Part shown: positions 44,461-56,450 of the stretch, in pieces
Numbering within the stretch: the first letter of the stretch is position 1
Layout: each line of letters opens with the position of its first letter
From: Adiantum capillus-veneris
Taxonomy: Eukaryota; Streptophyta; Polypodiopsida; Polypodiales; Pteridaceae
Reading direction: 5' to 3'
Assembly: GCA_014529385.2 (NCBI GenBank)
Contig: CM043950.1
Span: 72,268,435 to 72,332,434, forward strand
DNA: 64,000 nucleotides
The notes under the pieces: generated by a model
What the model saw: the letters and a program-made list of their open reading frames with translations, nothing else
Database searches by the model: none
What the model was told of the DNA's origin: nothing
Program-made: the position numbers and the translations under genes

Positions 44461-45700
44461 TAGCCACTGCTCCTCGAAATGGTAATTTCTTTGAACTCTC
44501 TCTCAACGATGCTGTAGCAAATATTGTCACTGCTCCAGGTGATCATGATTGCAAAGTATGGCATCACCGTTTTGTTCATGCTGATTTCTCAAAACTCCTT
44601 GATCTTCAACGTCGTGATCTTGTTCATGGCATGGATCTTAAAGCCCATCCCCATATGGGAATTTGTGAATTTTGTGCTCTTGGGAAACACAATCGTAAAC
44701 CCTTTCCTCTTTCAAATACAACTCATTCTCATGACATCTTGGATCTTGTTCATACTGATATATGTGGACCTCTACCTTCTTCGAGATCACAATATTGCTA
44801 ATTCATTACTTTCATTGATGATTTCTCAAGGTATACAACTGTATTTCTACTTAGACAAAAATCTGAAGCCTTATCTATTTTCAAACAATTCCACAAGGCT
44901 GCGGAACTTCAAACTGGTCATCGCCTTAAGAAGCTTCGTAGTGACAATGGAGGCGAATATGTTTCTCGAGAGTTTGTGAGTTACTGTGCTGATAGTGGAA
45001 TTCATCATGAACACACTATTCCATATTCGCCTCAACAGAATGGTGTTGCTAAACGAAAGAATCGCACTATTCTCAATGCTGTAAGATGTATGCTGATTCA
45101 TTTTGGCTTATCTCGTGTTTTTTGGGCTGAAGCTACTTTGACAGCAGTATTTATTCAGAATCATCTTCCTACTACTGCACCCTTTGGTAAGATACCCATC
45201 ACAGCATGGACAGGTGACATTCCTTCTGTATCTCATTTTCGAACCTTTGGATGTATTGCTTATATTCATGTTCCCAAAGAAACACGAACAAAGCTTGATG
45301 CTCCTGGTCTTAAATTTATTTTTATTGGATATTCTGACACTTCCAAAGGCTACAAATTCTATGACCCTTCCTCCAAGAAAGTAATTGTGAATCGTGATGC
45401 TACTTTTAACGAACAGCTTATGGGAGGCTCATGGTCCATGGATGATTCTGATGATACTAAATCATTGCTTCAGGCTTTTCCATTTCTTTCAGAAGATGAA
45501 ACTCTTCCTATAGAGAAACTTTCCTCCTCACAACTATCCATTCCAAATGTTGCCAATGATGATATTGATATTTTTGTTGATCTGCCTATTGATTTTGAAC
45601 ATGGCTCATGTCATGTTTATGATGACGATATTGCTGATAATGCTTTTTCTACTTCTGAAGATCCCGTTAATTATGATGAAGCTATCTCATCACCACAAAA
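44433..45700 (+). pseudogene. Copia integrase
   Basis: The zinc domain retains H-x4-H..C-x2-C (VWHHRFVHADF then ICEFCALGKH). The core starts DLVHTDICGPLPSS (first Asp); a stop lies at 44,799-44,801. LRSDNGGEYVSREF has the second Asp. The third catalytic residue is altered: NGVAKRKNRTI, where the family (and the fragment at 1-796) has NGVAERKN. The C-terminal landmarks FRTFGCIAYIHVP, GYSDTSKGYKFYDP and VIVNRDATFNEQ are intact. Frame 44,976-47,240 continues without stop into the RT. Confidence 0.92.
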
Positions 45701-47240
45701 GGATCAATGGCAAGAGGCTATGGAAGCAGAGTACGATTCTCTTATCTCTAAAGGTACATGGATACTAACTGAATTACCTCCTGGTCGTACAGCTATTAAA
45801 TGTAAGTGGGTGTATAAAACAAAAGTAAAAGCAGATGGATCTTTTGACAAGTTCAAGGCGCGTTTAGTTGCAAAAGGTTACTCCCAAGTAGCTGGTGTTG
45901 ATTATCAAGAGACTTTTTCACCAGTTGTTCGCATTACAAGTGTTCGAGTTTTATTGGCATTTGCTGTTCAATTTGATTTAGAAGCTCATCAAATGGATGT
46001 GCGAATTGCTTTTCTTAATGGTGACTTGGAAGAGGAAATTTATATGGAACAACCAGAAGGGTTTGTTATTCCAGGTAAAGAAGACCTTGTTGCTCAACTC
46101 CATAAGGCACTATATGGTCTCAAACAAGCTTCGCGAGCCTGGTATACAAAATTTGATCTTTTTCTCACCTCTAAAGGATTCATCTCTTGCTCGTCAGACC
46201 CCAACTTATACATAAAACGCCAAGGTAGCAGTTTTGTGACTCTTGCTCTTTATGTGGATGATACCATCCTTGTTTCCAATGATTTGGGATTTCTTCAACA
46301 AGTGAAAAAGTTATTGTCTTCTGCATTCGATATGGTGGATCTTGGAGAGATTCACTCTTGTCTTGGCATTCAAATCCAACGGAACCGTACAAAAGGTATT
46401 TTATTCCTTCGACAATCAAAGTTTATTGCAGATACTATTCAAAAATTTGGTATGGAATCTGCACATTCAGCTAACACACCTTGTCTTGCGAGCTCTACGA
46501 AGAATACTTCTGACAATGGCGGTCAACTTGTCACAAATCAACCTTATGCTAACTTGATTGGATGTCTTCAGTTTGTTGGCATGAACACTCGTCCTGATAT
46601 TCTGTTTGCTGCTAACTATCTTGGACAACATCTTGCATGTCCTTCTCTTAAGCATTGGTCTGCTGCAAAGCGTGTATTGAAATACTTGAAAGGCACTACA
46701 GATTTTGGTTTAGTCTATCGACGACAACTCACATCGGATTCTATGCAATCTCTTTCTCTTTTGGGTTACACAGATGCAGACTGGGCAAGCTCACATTTAT
46801 CTATGCGATCTACTAGTGGAAATTGCTTCTTTATAAATGGTTGTCTTGTTTCTTGGACCAGCAAGAAACAACGTTGTGTTGCAGTTTCTACGACTGAGTC
46901 GGAATATGTTGCGGCATCAGTTGCAGCTCGTGAGTTGATTTGGCTTCGACAAATGCTGGTTGATATTGGTCACTCTCCTCTTTCTAGCACACCCTTGCGG
47001 TGTGACAACCAAAGTGCTATTAGTCTTGCAAAAGACTATGTTCAACATAATAAGTCAAAGCACATTGCTGTCCATTATCATTATGTCAGGTATGAAGTAC
47101 GCAAGGGAACCATTATGGTTGAACACTGTCCAAGTGACCAGATGATTGCAGACATTTTGACCAAAGGCCTCAATGAGTCATGTTTCATCCTCTTGCGCTC
47201 GGAGCTTGGAGTTGCTTCGGCCTCACTCTTTCTAGATTAG
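45701..47240 (+). pseudogene. Copia reverse transcriptase and RNase H
   Basis: Uninterrupted for over 500 codons. RT: WQEAMEAEYDSLISKGTW, KARLVAKGYSQVAGVDYQET, QMDVRIAFLNGDLEEEIYME, ALYGLKQASRAWYTKF, LYVDDTILVSND (YVDD catalytic box intact), LGIQIQRNRTKGILFLRQSK. RNase H: YTDADWASSHLSMRSTSGN, STTESEYVAASVAARELIWL, CDNQSAISLAKD and HYVRYEVRKGTI. RT and RNase H residues look intact, in contrast with the protease and integrase. The frame stops at 47,238-47,240 before a 247-bp 3' UTR. Confidence 0.95.
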
Positions 47241-47487
47241 CTTCTTTTCTATTGTAATAGCTTTGTACATATGACATTGTAACATTTTAGGTACCATGCA
47301 CTATGCACACTCCACATTTGCACCTTGTGATATCTAAGTCACTTGAATATTTGTACATAGATGCACAATTCACTTTCACATCATCACCACTGGTTCATAT
47401 TTCACATTGTATAGGGGCTTGGGTTTTTCCCTTGAACTCCCCAAGGGTTTTTTCATCCAAAGCTAGAGACCTTTGTTTGAGTGGGGG
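47241..47487 (+). other. Copia 3' UTR, hairpin and polypurine tract
   Basis: Contains CCCTTG..CAAGGG hairpin (47,429-47,447) between T-runs and the polypurine tract GAGTGGGGG just before the 3' LTR. Nearly the same 70 bp lie before the 3' LTR of the non-autonomous element at 14,566-14,635. Confidence 0.8.
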
Positions 47488-47634
47488 TGTTGGAGCTATA
47501 TATGGCTCACTCTACTGAACTTGGTCTCACCTATATATTTGTATCTTGTCCTCAATATGAATAAGTCTTTGGGAGCGTATATGGTGTGTCTCTTGTCTCG
47601 TCTCTCTCTCTCTCTTTCTCTCTACATCTCAACA
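47488..47634 (+). repeat. 3' LTR of copia
   Basis: 147 bp, partner of 42,147-42,299, followed by TSD CCCAG. Confidence 0.96.
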
Positions 47635-47639
47635 CCCAG

Positions 47640-48302
47640 GTGTGTGTCATGACCGAGGCTATCATGAAGGAAGCACGTGCTAAGATGTCAGTGAATGCTT
47701 CGATCCGTATGAGGATGGCCAACCACCAAAAGGCAAGGTGTTTGGGAATGACTGAAGATGTGAAGATAAAAATCTTGGGGATTGAGTGCTTGGTTGATTG
47801 CTACGTGATGCAAGCAGGTGAGAATGCTTATCTGATCATTTTAGGGAGGCCATGGCTTATAACCCTTGGTGCTAAGCAGGATTGGGACACGGGCTTGATC
47901 ACCATCCCCGACAAAGAGAAAGGAAGCACCATTGTCTACAACATGAAGACACACGAGAGCCATACACAGCCCCTAGTGGAGATGCAAGATACAGATTCGA
48001 CAGAAACTACGTCTTACGATAGTGATGCTTTGTCTACATCATCAGAATAAAGTGTAGAGGAAGGCTTGATACAATTATGTCCTGATCTTTTTGGGGTAAG
48101 TGTTGAAAACGAAGCATTGGTGCATGATGTGAAGGTCAAGGAGGAGAAGGATAGTCCAAAAGCAGTTGTAGAGCCTGCCAAAGTGAACACAAGGTGCATG
48201 CTAGGAGAGGACTTGACAGAGAAAGAAAAAAAGAAGTATGAAGACATGTTCACGGAGTTTCCAAAGCTATTTGCCACTAAATATACAAAGTTAAGGAGCT
48301 AA
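47640..48302 (+). pseudogene. Tat gypsy protease and linker
   Basis: Continues the frame cut at 42,146: the active-site strand (YVDGAAQ) lies left of the copia and CVMTEAIMKEARAKMSVNAS lies right. VKIKILGIECLVDCYVMQAG and NAYLIILGRPWLITLGAKQD form the second half of the protease. A stop at 48,048-48,050 is followed by an acidic linker (EEKDSPKAVVEPAK, KKKYEDMFTEFPKLFATK). Confidence 0.82.
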
Positions 48303-49160
48303 AGGAGTCAAGCATAGAATCAATCTAAAAGAAGGTGCCAAGCCAAAGGTTCAAAAGCTTAGGAGGTTGGGGGTCATTCATGAGAAGGCACTTCATGAAG
48401 AGGTGCCAAAACTTTTGGAAGCACATTTCATCTTTCGAGTAGAGGAATCCGAATGGGTCGCTCCAGTAGTTACTGTGCCCAAGAAGAATGGAAGATTTAG
48501 GATATGTGTCGAATTCAAACCTTTGTATGCTACCACAAAAAGAAATCATTATCCACTACCCTTCCTAGATGAAATCCTCAATCACGTTGCAGGTCATGAA
48601 CGTTATTGAATCATGGATGGATTTTCTTGCTACTTTCAGATCTTGATAGCGATTGAAGATCAATTTAAGATCTATTGAAGATGGCCTTCATTACAGCTTG
48701 GGGTTGTTTTGCCTTTTGGGCTGGTTAATGCATATGCTACCTTCCAAGGATGGATGGATAGAGTGTTTGGTCCCTACTTGGGTAAGTTCATTCGTGTTGT
48801 CATGGACGACATTGGGTGTTATAGTTCAAGGGTCACGCATTTGGAGAAGCTGAGGTTGAGTTTTGAAAGTCTACAAAAAGAGGGTGGGCAACTCAACCCA
48901 AAGAAGTGTAAGTTTTCACATGCCAAATTCCATTTTCTAGGACATGTGGTTTCCCAAAATGGAATAGAAGCTCACCCAGAGAAAGTTAAGGCTTCATTGC
49001 TTATGGATCCACCCAGCAACACAAAGGATTTTGCATCATTTTTGCATAAGCTCATGTACTTGTCACATTTTTTTTGGATGCTATATCAGTATGTGTATCC
49101 TCTCCTGAAATTGAGTCAAAGAGTTCAAGGGGTTGAGTGGGATGAAGACATGCAATAGGC
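48303..49160 (+). pseudogene. Tat gypsy reverse transcriptase
   Basis: KLLEAHFIFRVEESEWVAPV, VTVPKKNGRFRICVEFKPLY, HYPLPFLDEILNHVAGHERY, stop, IMDGFSCYFQI (catalytic Asp), then VLPFGLVNAYATFQGWMDRV and RVVMDDIGCYS (VMDD catalytic box with both Asp). PKKCKFSHAKFHFLGHVVSQ and FASFLHKLMYLSHFF form the thumb. Frame changes at about 48,690 and stops at 48,609 and 49,158 break it. Confidence 0.88.
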
Positions 49161-49560
49161 TTTTGATGGTATCAAGGACGTATTGTGTGCTTTACCAACA
49201 GTGAGTCCTCCTGACTTGCAATCGATTTCCTATGTATCTATGAGTGTGGGGTGAGTAGCTTTTGGGTCGGTTCTCTTACAAAAGTAGGGAAGTAACTTCA
49301 AGCCAGTCTATTTTGACAGCAAGATGAAGAATGTAAGCGAGTTCTCCTACACGGAAATGGAACAGTGGGTATTTGCCTTGGTTCTTGCTTTTCATAGGTT
49401 CAAAACCTATCTGTTGTCCCAAAAGTTCTATGTGCTCACCACATCAAATATTTTGCCGGATGTAGTACAACATTTGAAGCCTAACAAGTGCATCTTAAAG
49501 TGGACTTTGGAGCTTCAAGAGTAGGATTTTGAGTTTAAAGTGGATCATTCTGTTCTTGGA
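49161..49560 (+). pseudogene. Tat gypsy first RNase H
   Basis: AFDGIKDVLCALPTVSPPDL, a diverged first strand (SMSVG where a catalytic Asp is normally found), VAFGSVLLQK, then FKPVYFDSKMKNVSEFSYTE, MEQWVFALVLAFHRFKTYLL and QKFYVLTTSN. Stops are at about 49,252, 49,288 and 49,524. Confidence 0.78.
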
Positions 49561-49579
49561 AAACATAGTGGTACATAAA

Positions 49580-49605
49580 GGGGGGGGGGGGGGGGGGGGG
49601 GGGGG
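49580..49605 (+). repeat. Homopolymer G26
   Basis: Twenty-six G in a row between the two RNase H domains. Mutational expansion or an assembly error are both possible; it shifts the reading frame. Confidence 0.85.
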
Positions 49606-50090
49606 CTTCCATCTTACCCAAGGGTTGACAAGGATGATCATGAAGAGGAAGTAGATATTTCAGATGCGTTTACAATGATGTTTGATGGTGCATACAGGAA
49701 AGTTCTTCAAAAGGCAAGTGGTGGGGTAGTAATTTAGAACCCAAAAGGCGATGTAATCTTTTCTAGAGCTTACGATCTTGATGAAGCTGAAAGTAACAAT
49801 GAGGCCAAGTATCTCACGCTTTTCCTTGGGTTGAAGCAGTGTGTTGAGTTTGGGTTGAAGAGGGTCATTGCAAAAGGGGATGTATTGCTACTCATGAATC
49901 AGTTGCTTGGTTTGTGGAATTTTAAGAAAGACAATTTGAAGAAGTGGTTCTATGGAATCAAGAAGCTTTTTCATGAGTTTGAGAAGATACAGTTTAAGCA
50001 TGTTCCTCATGAGCAGAATAAAGAAGCTGATGAGTTGGCTAGGGACAAGTTGGATGCCTTGGTAGCTCCTTTAAAGGTCAAGCAAGCCTT
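49606..50090 (+). pseudogene. Second, archaeal-type RNase H of Tat gypsy
   Basis: TMMFDGAYRKVLQKASGGVV (first catalytic Asp in MFDGA), a stop, NPKGDVIFSRAYDLDEAESN, NEAKYLTLFLGLKQCVEFGL (catalytic Glu in NNEAKY), VIAKGDVLLLMNQLLGLWNF (Asp in KGD), IQFKHVPHEQNKEADELARD (HVPxExNxxAD). The full DEDD-type set is recognisable. This additional domain was acquired by the Tat lineage and supplements the pol RNase H. Confidence 0.88.
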
Positions 50091-51380
50091 GTATGCAGGA
50101 AGGGAATCATTGCAAGATGTAGAAGTATTTCTTGGTAAAGAGAAATGTCCAGAGGGCATGTCAAAGGTTTGGTGTAAGAGAATAGTTGCAAAAGCAAGAA
50201 ACTACCCATTGTTAGGTGAGGATCTCATGCTTTATGGCAAGGATAGCATTTTGAGAAAAGTGTCGTACAAAGAAGAGATAGGCTTGATTTTGGAGCACTG
50301 TCATGAAGAAACAGGCCATCAAGGCAAGGATCAGGTTGTCTTTTGTGTTTTGAGATCAGGTTACTGTTGGCCCTCTATGATGAGAGATGCTTATTTTTGG
50401 TGCAAGTCTTTCCATGAATGCCAAGTGTTTGCAAATCGGAAGCTTTTGGCTGAGCCTCAAAAAGCTAAAATGTCTTTTGATGCATTTGTAAAATGGGGAG
50501 TACATGCTGTAGGTCCAATGCCAAGAACCAACAATGGAAAAAGGTATATCCTTGTGGCTGTGGACTATTTGACAAAATGGGTGGAGGCAAGAGCAGTAAA
50601 AGATGTAACAATAGGAAGAGTGGCCTCTTTTTTATATGAACAGGCGTGTTGTAAGTTTGGAGCTCCTATGGTTATCATTTTTTATTGTGGACCAGGGTTT
50701 AGAGGAAAACTTGTTGCTGTTCTCATGGAGAAATTGAAAATTAAGCATATACATTCTTCTCCTTACTACCCACAATGCAATGGATTGATTGAGAACTGCA
50801 ATGGTCAAATTGTGAAGATGCTATCAAAGTATGCTAGAGAGCATCCTAAAGAGTGGGGCTTAGACTTGGAAAAGTGTTTGTGGGCTTATAGAGCTGTGTA
50901 TAGAGTGTTGACACAATTTACACCATATGAGCTTGTCTATGGAAAAGAAGCTCTTATGCCCATACAAGTGCAGTTGGATGCCTTGAAGTTGTTGTGCAGA
51001 ATGCAAGGTGAGAATAATGACAAGCTGCAAGAAAGAATTCTTTCTCTAGAGTTGTTGCAAATGAATAGAGAGAAAGCCAGTGATTATTATCTTCATTAAG
51101 CAGAGAAAAGGATGGAGAAAATGGATAAGAGGCTGCTAGAGAAAGAGATCAAAGAGGGAGGTCTAGTGATGAAGTATGATTCTCGCTTGGATTTTACTTT
51201 TCAAAAGAAGTTGAGGAACAAATGGTTGGGTCCATACAGACTGAAGCATGTATTTCCTAATGGAACCTATGAGTTGGAAAATTTGTCGGTGAACATTTGC
51301 GCTACAGAATAAATGGGCATCGATTGAAGAAAAATTTTGCGAGGCATGTGGTTCCAGATGAAAATTGTCTATTGTTTGAG
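50091..51380 (+). pseudogene. Tat gypsy integrase
   Basis: HCHEETGHQGKDQVVFCVLR (HHCC zinc region), YCWPSMMRDAYFWCKSFHEC. Core: RYILVAVDYLTKWVEARAVK with the first Asp, APMVIIFYCGPGFRGKLVAV where the second catalytic Asp (normally SD/CD before xG) is replaced, PYYPQCNGLIENCNGQIVKM with Glu retained. C-terminus: TQFTPYELVYGKEALMPIQV, FQKKLRNKWLGPYRLKHVFP, NGTYELENL. The frame is open from 49,831 to 51,099, then a stop. Loss of the second Asp predicts no catalysis. Confidence 0.9.
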
Positions 51381-51395
51381 CATAAATGGTCTACC

Positions 51396-51409
51396 TAGAG
51401 GGTGGGCAA
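51396..51409 (+). promoter_or_regulatory. Polypurine tract of Tat gypsy
   Basis: TAGAGGGTGGGCAA directly precedes the 3' LTR start at 51,410. Confidence 0.7.
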
Positions 51410-52612
51410 TGATGATAGACCACTTTTGGCATGTACAAAGTAGCATTTATATGCATGGTCATATGTACAAAAAGATGTAAATACATGCATGTGGGAGCTT
51501 TGAAAAGTGGTTTCAAGTTCAAAAAAAGATGCAACATGTACACATTGTGAATAGGCAGGTTCACGTGCCAGCAGTCGAGCACATGTACATGCCCGGATAG
51601 GCTATTGGGCCCTTGGATATGGTTATATGTGGCTTATTTTGGCTCTAGAGAATATGTTTGAGCTTTCTAGAATTTAAATAATGTAAGAAAAAAGTATGGG
51701 TACTCTCATCCCGCTCAAGAAGTTTGGGACATGCAGTAACTGTCTATTTACGGTACCTAATCTGCGGTGATGCGTGCACCGCCCTAGAAGTGGTCAAAAA
51801 TGGAATATGGAGATGTGGAAAAGTGATTTGGGTATCAAGGATCAAGCGTGAAAAATTTGGTGAATTTTGGACTCCGTTTGGGGTTTTTCCCGTGAAAATG
51901 CCCGCCTGGGGTCAAAATTGGCCAAAACAGGTCAAAAAAGGTGTGAAAAGGCTTCAAATTGCCAATCACTCATGGTGCCATGATTTTCCAAGATGAGGGA
52001 GAAATTGTGAAGAGTAATATCAACACTTTCACCCCTCTATGGGTGGGAGGGAGAAGGGTTCTTACCGGTGGTCTAGTTCAGTCCCGTCGCGTTCGTGTCC
52101 TGTTTTCGAGTGTGTGGAGGAGTGAATGAGAGCTTTATCTCCTCAATTTTTTCACTTGGGAGAGTCTATGGAAGTTCTGAGGTTTACATGGATGTGTGTG
52201 TGCAAGGAATTAAGGGAAGAAGGTGCGGATTTTTGCAAGACTACGTGACCCTGTATCGGTGCTATTAGGGTTGGCACTACTCCAAAGAGTCCAATAGAGT
52301 GGAGTTTGGTGAAGGCTTTCCAATTGTTTGAGAGTGGAATTTTGTGGCTGGAATTTTTGGGTTTTTGATGGTTTTTCTTGTATATTTTGTTAACCATCAA
52401 GCGTGATTTCAAGTGCTGATCACCTTGTAGTGTATGCGGGCAGGCAATGGCTTGTAGGTCGAGGCGTTTGAAGTTTGAATTGAGCTTGTGGGTAGAATTA
52501 TTAGGGAGATTTTGAGTGGTGGTGAGTGAGGGGAGGAATTCAAGTATATTCCTTGTGTTTTCTTGAGTTGTCTGGGTGTGTGAGTGTGCGCACGACATCT
52601 TTTGCTCCATCA
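51410..52612 (+). repeat. 3' LTR of Tat gypsy
   Basis: 1,203 bp, starts TGATGATAGACC, ends GCTCCATCA; partner of 39,370-40,604 with many substitutions and small indels. Confidence 0.9.
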
Positions 52613-53643
<1,031 letters not shown>

Positions 53644-53732
53644 AACTGCCTCTTCTTGCCAAGCATGCAATAACCCCACAACCTCCTCCTTCCCTCCGCC
53701 ATAGCTGCAACTGCCCTAAGCGTTTATACCAG

Positions 53733-53907
53733 TTAGAGGGCAAAGGGTAGACTTGCATGTGGTTCTCCTCCCAACCTCCCTACTTATAGCCCTTGTCCCT
53801 TGCAAGTAGGTCCCCTTAACTCATACCTGGCCCTCAGCTCCTAGCCGTACTGAGCCGTTCAGTCCTTGGCCCTTGGCCTGCTGCCCGGTCCTACCATTTT
53901 TGTCACA
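53733..53907 (-). repeat. 5' LTR of LARD-like element
   Basis: 175 bp, partner of 34,882-35,056. The minus-strand primer-site relic TGGTATAAACGC (complement at 53,719-53,730) lies just inside, one base from the LTR, matching TGGTATCAGAGC at 9 of 12 positions. Confidence 0.85.
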
Positions 53908-53912
53908 GCTTA

Positions 53913-54973
53913 GCTTAGTAATTAGCATGGTAGAGAAGAGGAGCATGCATTGACGCTTGGCTCTTGGTTGGATTTGCATCACAAAGACAAGAGTTGTTGG
54001 TGTAGTCCTCCCTTCTCACAAGCTTGGAGTAGGTGGTAAGCTTTCCACTAAAGCTTGAGAAGGAGAGAGAGTCTTCTTTGCTTTACACATGAGATTGTGT
54101 GAGTGTGTGTGTGATAATGCTTTGTAGAAATCAGCCCCCTCTCTCTCTTGGTCGACCCCTCTTGGTATTTGCTCATCCTCACACCTCATTGGACCCTAGC
54201 CAATGAAAAATAAGCAGCATAAGTGATAGCCTTCTGACATGTGTCCCCCTTTCCCCTTTTGTGAGAGCTTTAGGTAATTATTTAATTCAACTAGTCTCTC
54301 ATTGGACCCTTTGCCTCCTGGACAATAGGAATCAGGCAAGCCATTGTGCTATTCAATGCTCATTGGACCCCTTGGGAGACTGTCCAATAGTGTTCTAGAG
54401 AGCTTGTTCTTATTGTTTATTTTATTAAGTATTTTTAAATTAATTAAACTAGATTTTCTCTAGCCTGATTCTCATTGGTCCCCCTCCAAGGCCATCCAAT
54501 AGGAATTGAGTACACCTTGTGGGCATCTGGGCTAGGGAGCTGACATGTGTTCCTCATTCCCTTTGTGTAAAGGGAGCTTGTGTGTATGTGTGTGAGTTTC
54601 TCTTTCACCTCCTACTTCTAGGGCTCGCCCCCTCCTATGTAGGGATGGTTGAAGACTTTTAGGACACACACAAAGCATCCAAATTTTCTAAGATTTTGAT
54701 CTTTGGACAAAACCTTTGAATTCTGGAACCTTAGCATTTTGGAAGTCTTAATGGACTGAACTTTAGGGCCTTTTAATGCCATTGGTGCACATTGCTCTTT
54801 TGCATATGTCCCCCCTTTTGGATCCCTATTTTCCCTCCTTTGGATCCCTACAATGGCTAGTCTACTAGCTTAACCAATATTCTAGCTTTTTCTCCCCTAG
54901 CACTTCCCCATATTAAATGATCAGTTTAACATGAGGAAATCATTTAGGATAATTAATATTGATTATTATGACA
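53913..54973 (-). repeat. Proximal part of split chromovirus 3' LTR
   Basis: Matches 61,133-62,191: TTAGTAATTAGCATGGTAGAG, CACAAGCTTGGAGTAGGTG, CTCATTGGACCCCTTGGGAG, and the terminal ATTGATTATTATGACA. Purine tract on the minus strand (CAAGAGAGAGGTAA) is immediately inside at 54,974-54,987. Where the partner LTR has a long TG run this copy has only a few units. Confidence 0.92.
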
Positions 54974-55439
54974 TTACCTCTCTCTTGAAATGATAGTCGT
55001 GCTCGACTATGGGGTAGAGAAGATAAATCATATACATTAGTCCTTTTCTTAGTGGGTAGAGGATCCCTATTTTACCCTACGACATTGTTTCAGAATGGAT
55101 GACTAGTCCATTTGGTGCTTGAGAGCCTAAACTTCCGCAAGCATGTTTGCACATTAGTCCTATCAATCTTCCATAGTAGAGTGACAAGCTCTACTTGGTG
55201 TTTGGGAGATGTCGTCTCCGCAAACTTGATCTAAGCATGCATACTACTTCATTTTTGTGCACAACAAAGAAAAAGAGAGTCTTATAAGACAAAAAAGTTG
55301 TGCATTTTTAACATTTGTACATTTGATTACTCTAGGGAAGCATTGTAAGCATTGACAAGGTTTAGGTTATCCTTTAATTGTATGCCTTGCATCCATCTAT
55401 CAACTTCAAAAGGATAATTCTTAAACTTGATAAGATATC
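54974..55439 (-). other. Chromovirus 3' UTR
   Basis: Between the chromodomain end and the polypurine tract; AT-rich and non-coding. Confidence 0.6.
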
Positions 55440-56450
55440 GTCAGATAGTCTTACCTCCTCTTAGTACCTTGTCTTCATGTTGGAAAATGGACTTGGGCTG
55501 CATTACCTCTTCTTGGTCCTCGATCTCCGATGGGTCCTCAATAGTTGTTTCTTGAGGTGGCTCTCCTTTGTAAGGCTTTAGCAGGTTCCATGGAAAGCAT
55601 TGTGTATGATCCAATGGTTGGGAAACTTGAGTTGATAGGCCATCTCATTGATTGTCTTAAGAATCTGGAAGGGACCATAGTACCTTTTTGCTAACTTAGC
55701 ATAGTACTTTTGGTGTCTCGTAGGATTCTTGCCCATCGTGTGCCTTAATCGAGCCTTGGGAAATTTTAATAAGACCCAGTCACTTTTTTTAAAAGTCTTG
55801 GGCTTTTTTCTGCTTGTCAGTAGCAGCCTTTTGCCTTTATTGTGAGATAGAGATATCATCCTTAATCTCTTCGAAAGATTCTTGTAGGTCTCGGCTATAC
55901 TCATTTGCAGCAAAGATCTTCCCTCAATTACCTCAAAAAGGTGATTTTCCCGTGGAAGTATGTACAAAGTTATTGTAGGCATACTCCACTAAGGGTAAGT
56001 ACTTCTCCCACTGGGATCTTTGATCTACTTCCTTTACATAGGCTTTTACTAGATCGAGAATTGTTAGGTTAGCTATTTCACTTTGGCCATCCGTTTGCGG
56101 GTGATAGGCCGAAGAGAAGTTTAGCCTTCTTCCTAAATTCTCAAAGAGACCCTTCCAAAAATTACTGGTCATTCTAGGATCTCTATCCGACACTATGGAC
56201 ATTGGCAAGCCATGGTACTTGAAGGCTTGTGAAATGAAGAGGGTTGCCATTTGATGGGCTTTGATAGTATTTTTGACAGGTATTAAATGAGATTGTTTAC
56301 TGAACGTGTCTACTATCGTCCATATTCCCATGGATAGACTTAGGCAATCCAAAGATAAAATCCATGGATATGCTCTCCCATGGTGAATTAGGGATTGGCA
56401 AAGGTTGAAGCAATCTAGGCTGCTTCCCTCTATCAAACTTCATCTTTTGG
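55440..56450 (-). pseudogene. Chromovirus integrase core, C-terminus and chromodomain
   Basis: Core: WTIVDTFSKQSHLIPVKNTI (first Asp), GLPMSIVSDRDPRMTSNFWK (second Asp), HPQTDGQSEIANLTILDLVK (Glu in SE), WEKYLPLVEYAYNNFVHTST. After a frame change the C-terminal region reads FKKSDWVLLKFPKARLRH and KRYYGPFQILKTINEMAYQL with GPF. The 55,440-55,560 stretch (QPKSIFQHEDKVLRGGKTI, RYLIKFKNYPFEVDRWMQ) has the pattern of a chromodomain. DDE residues are intact, but two frameshifts (about 56,330 and 55,950) and stops disable it. Confidence 0.82.

Larger units (their letters stand above)
42147..47634 (+). mobile_element. Complete Ty1/copia element, TSD CCCAG
   Basis: 5,488 bp between perfect CCCAG duplications (42,142-42,146; 47,635-47,639). 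LTRs of 153 and 147 bp begin TGTTGGAGC and end CTCAACA. They differ by two substitutions plus a CT-run length change, so the insertion is young relative to its neighbours. Order gag, protease, integrase, RT, RNase H is copia-type. It interrupts the Tat gypsy protease frame. Coding defects: two frameshifts, two stops, and replaced catalytic residues in protease and integrase. Confidence 0.97.
39370..52612 (+). mobile_element. Tat-type Ty3/gypsy element with dual RNase H
   Basis: LTRs of 1,235 bp (39,370-40,604) and 1,203 bp (51,410-52,612) enclose gag, protease, RT, RNase H, a second archaeal-type RNase H and integrase, with no chromodomain. Dual RNase H is characteristic of the Tat lineage. 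A complete copia element is nested at the gag-protease boundary. Net length without it is about 7.75 kb. The expected 5-bp duplication was not found (CAAGC left, CCGTG right), suggesting terminal decay or recombination. Multiple stops inactivate it. Confidence 0.9.
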
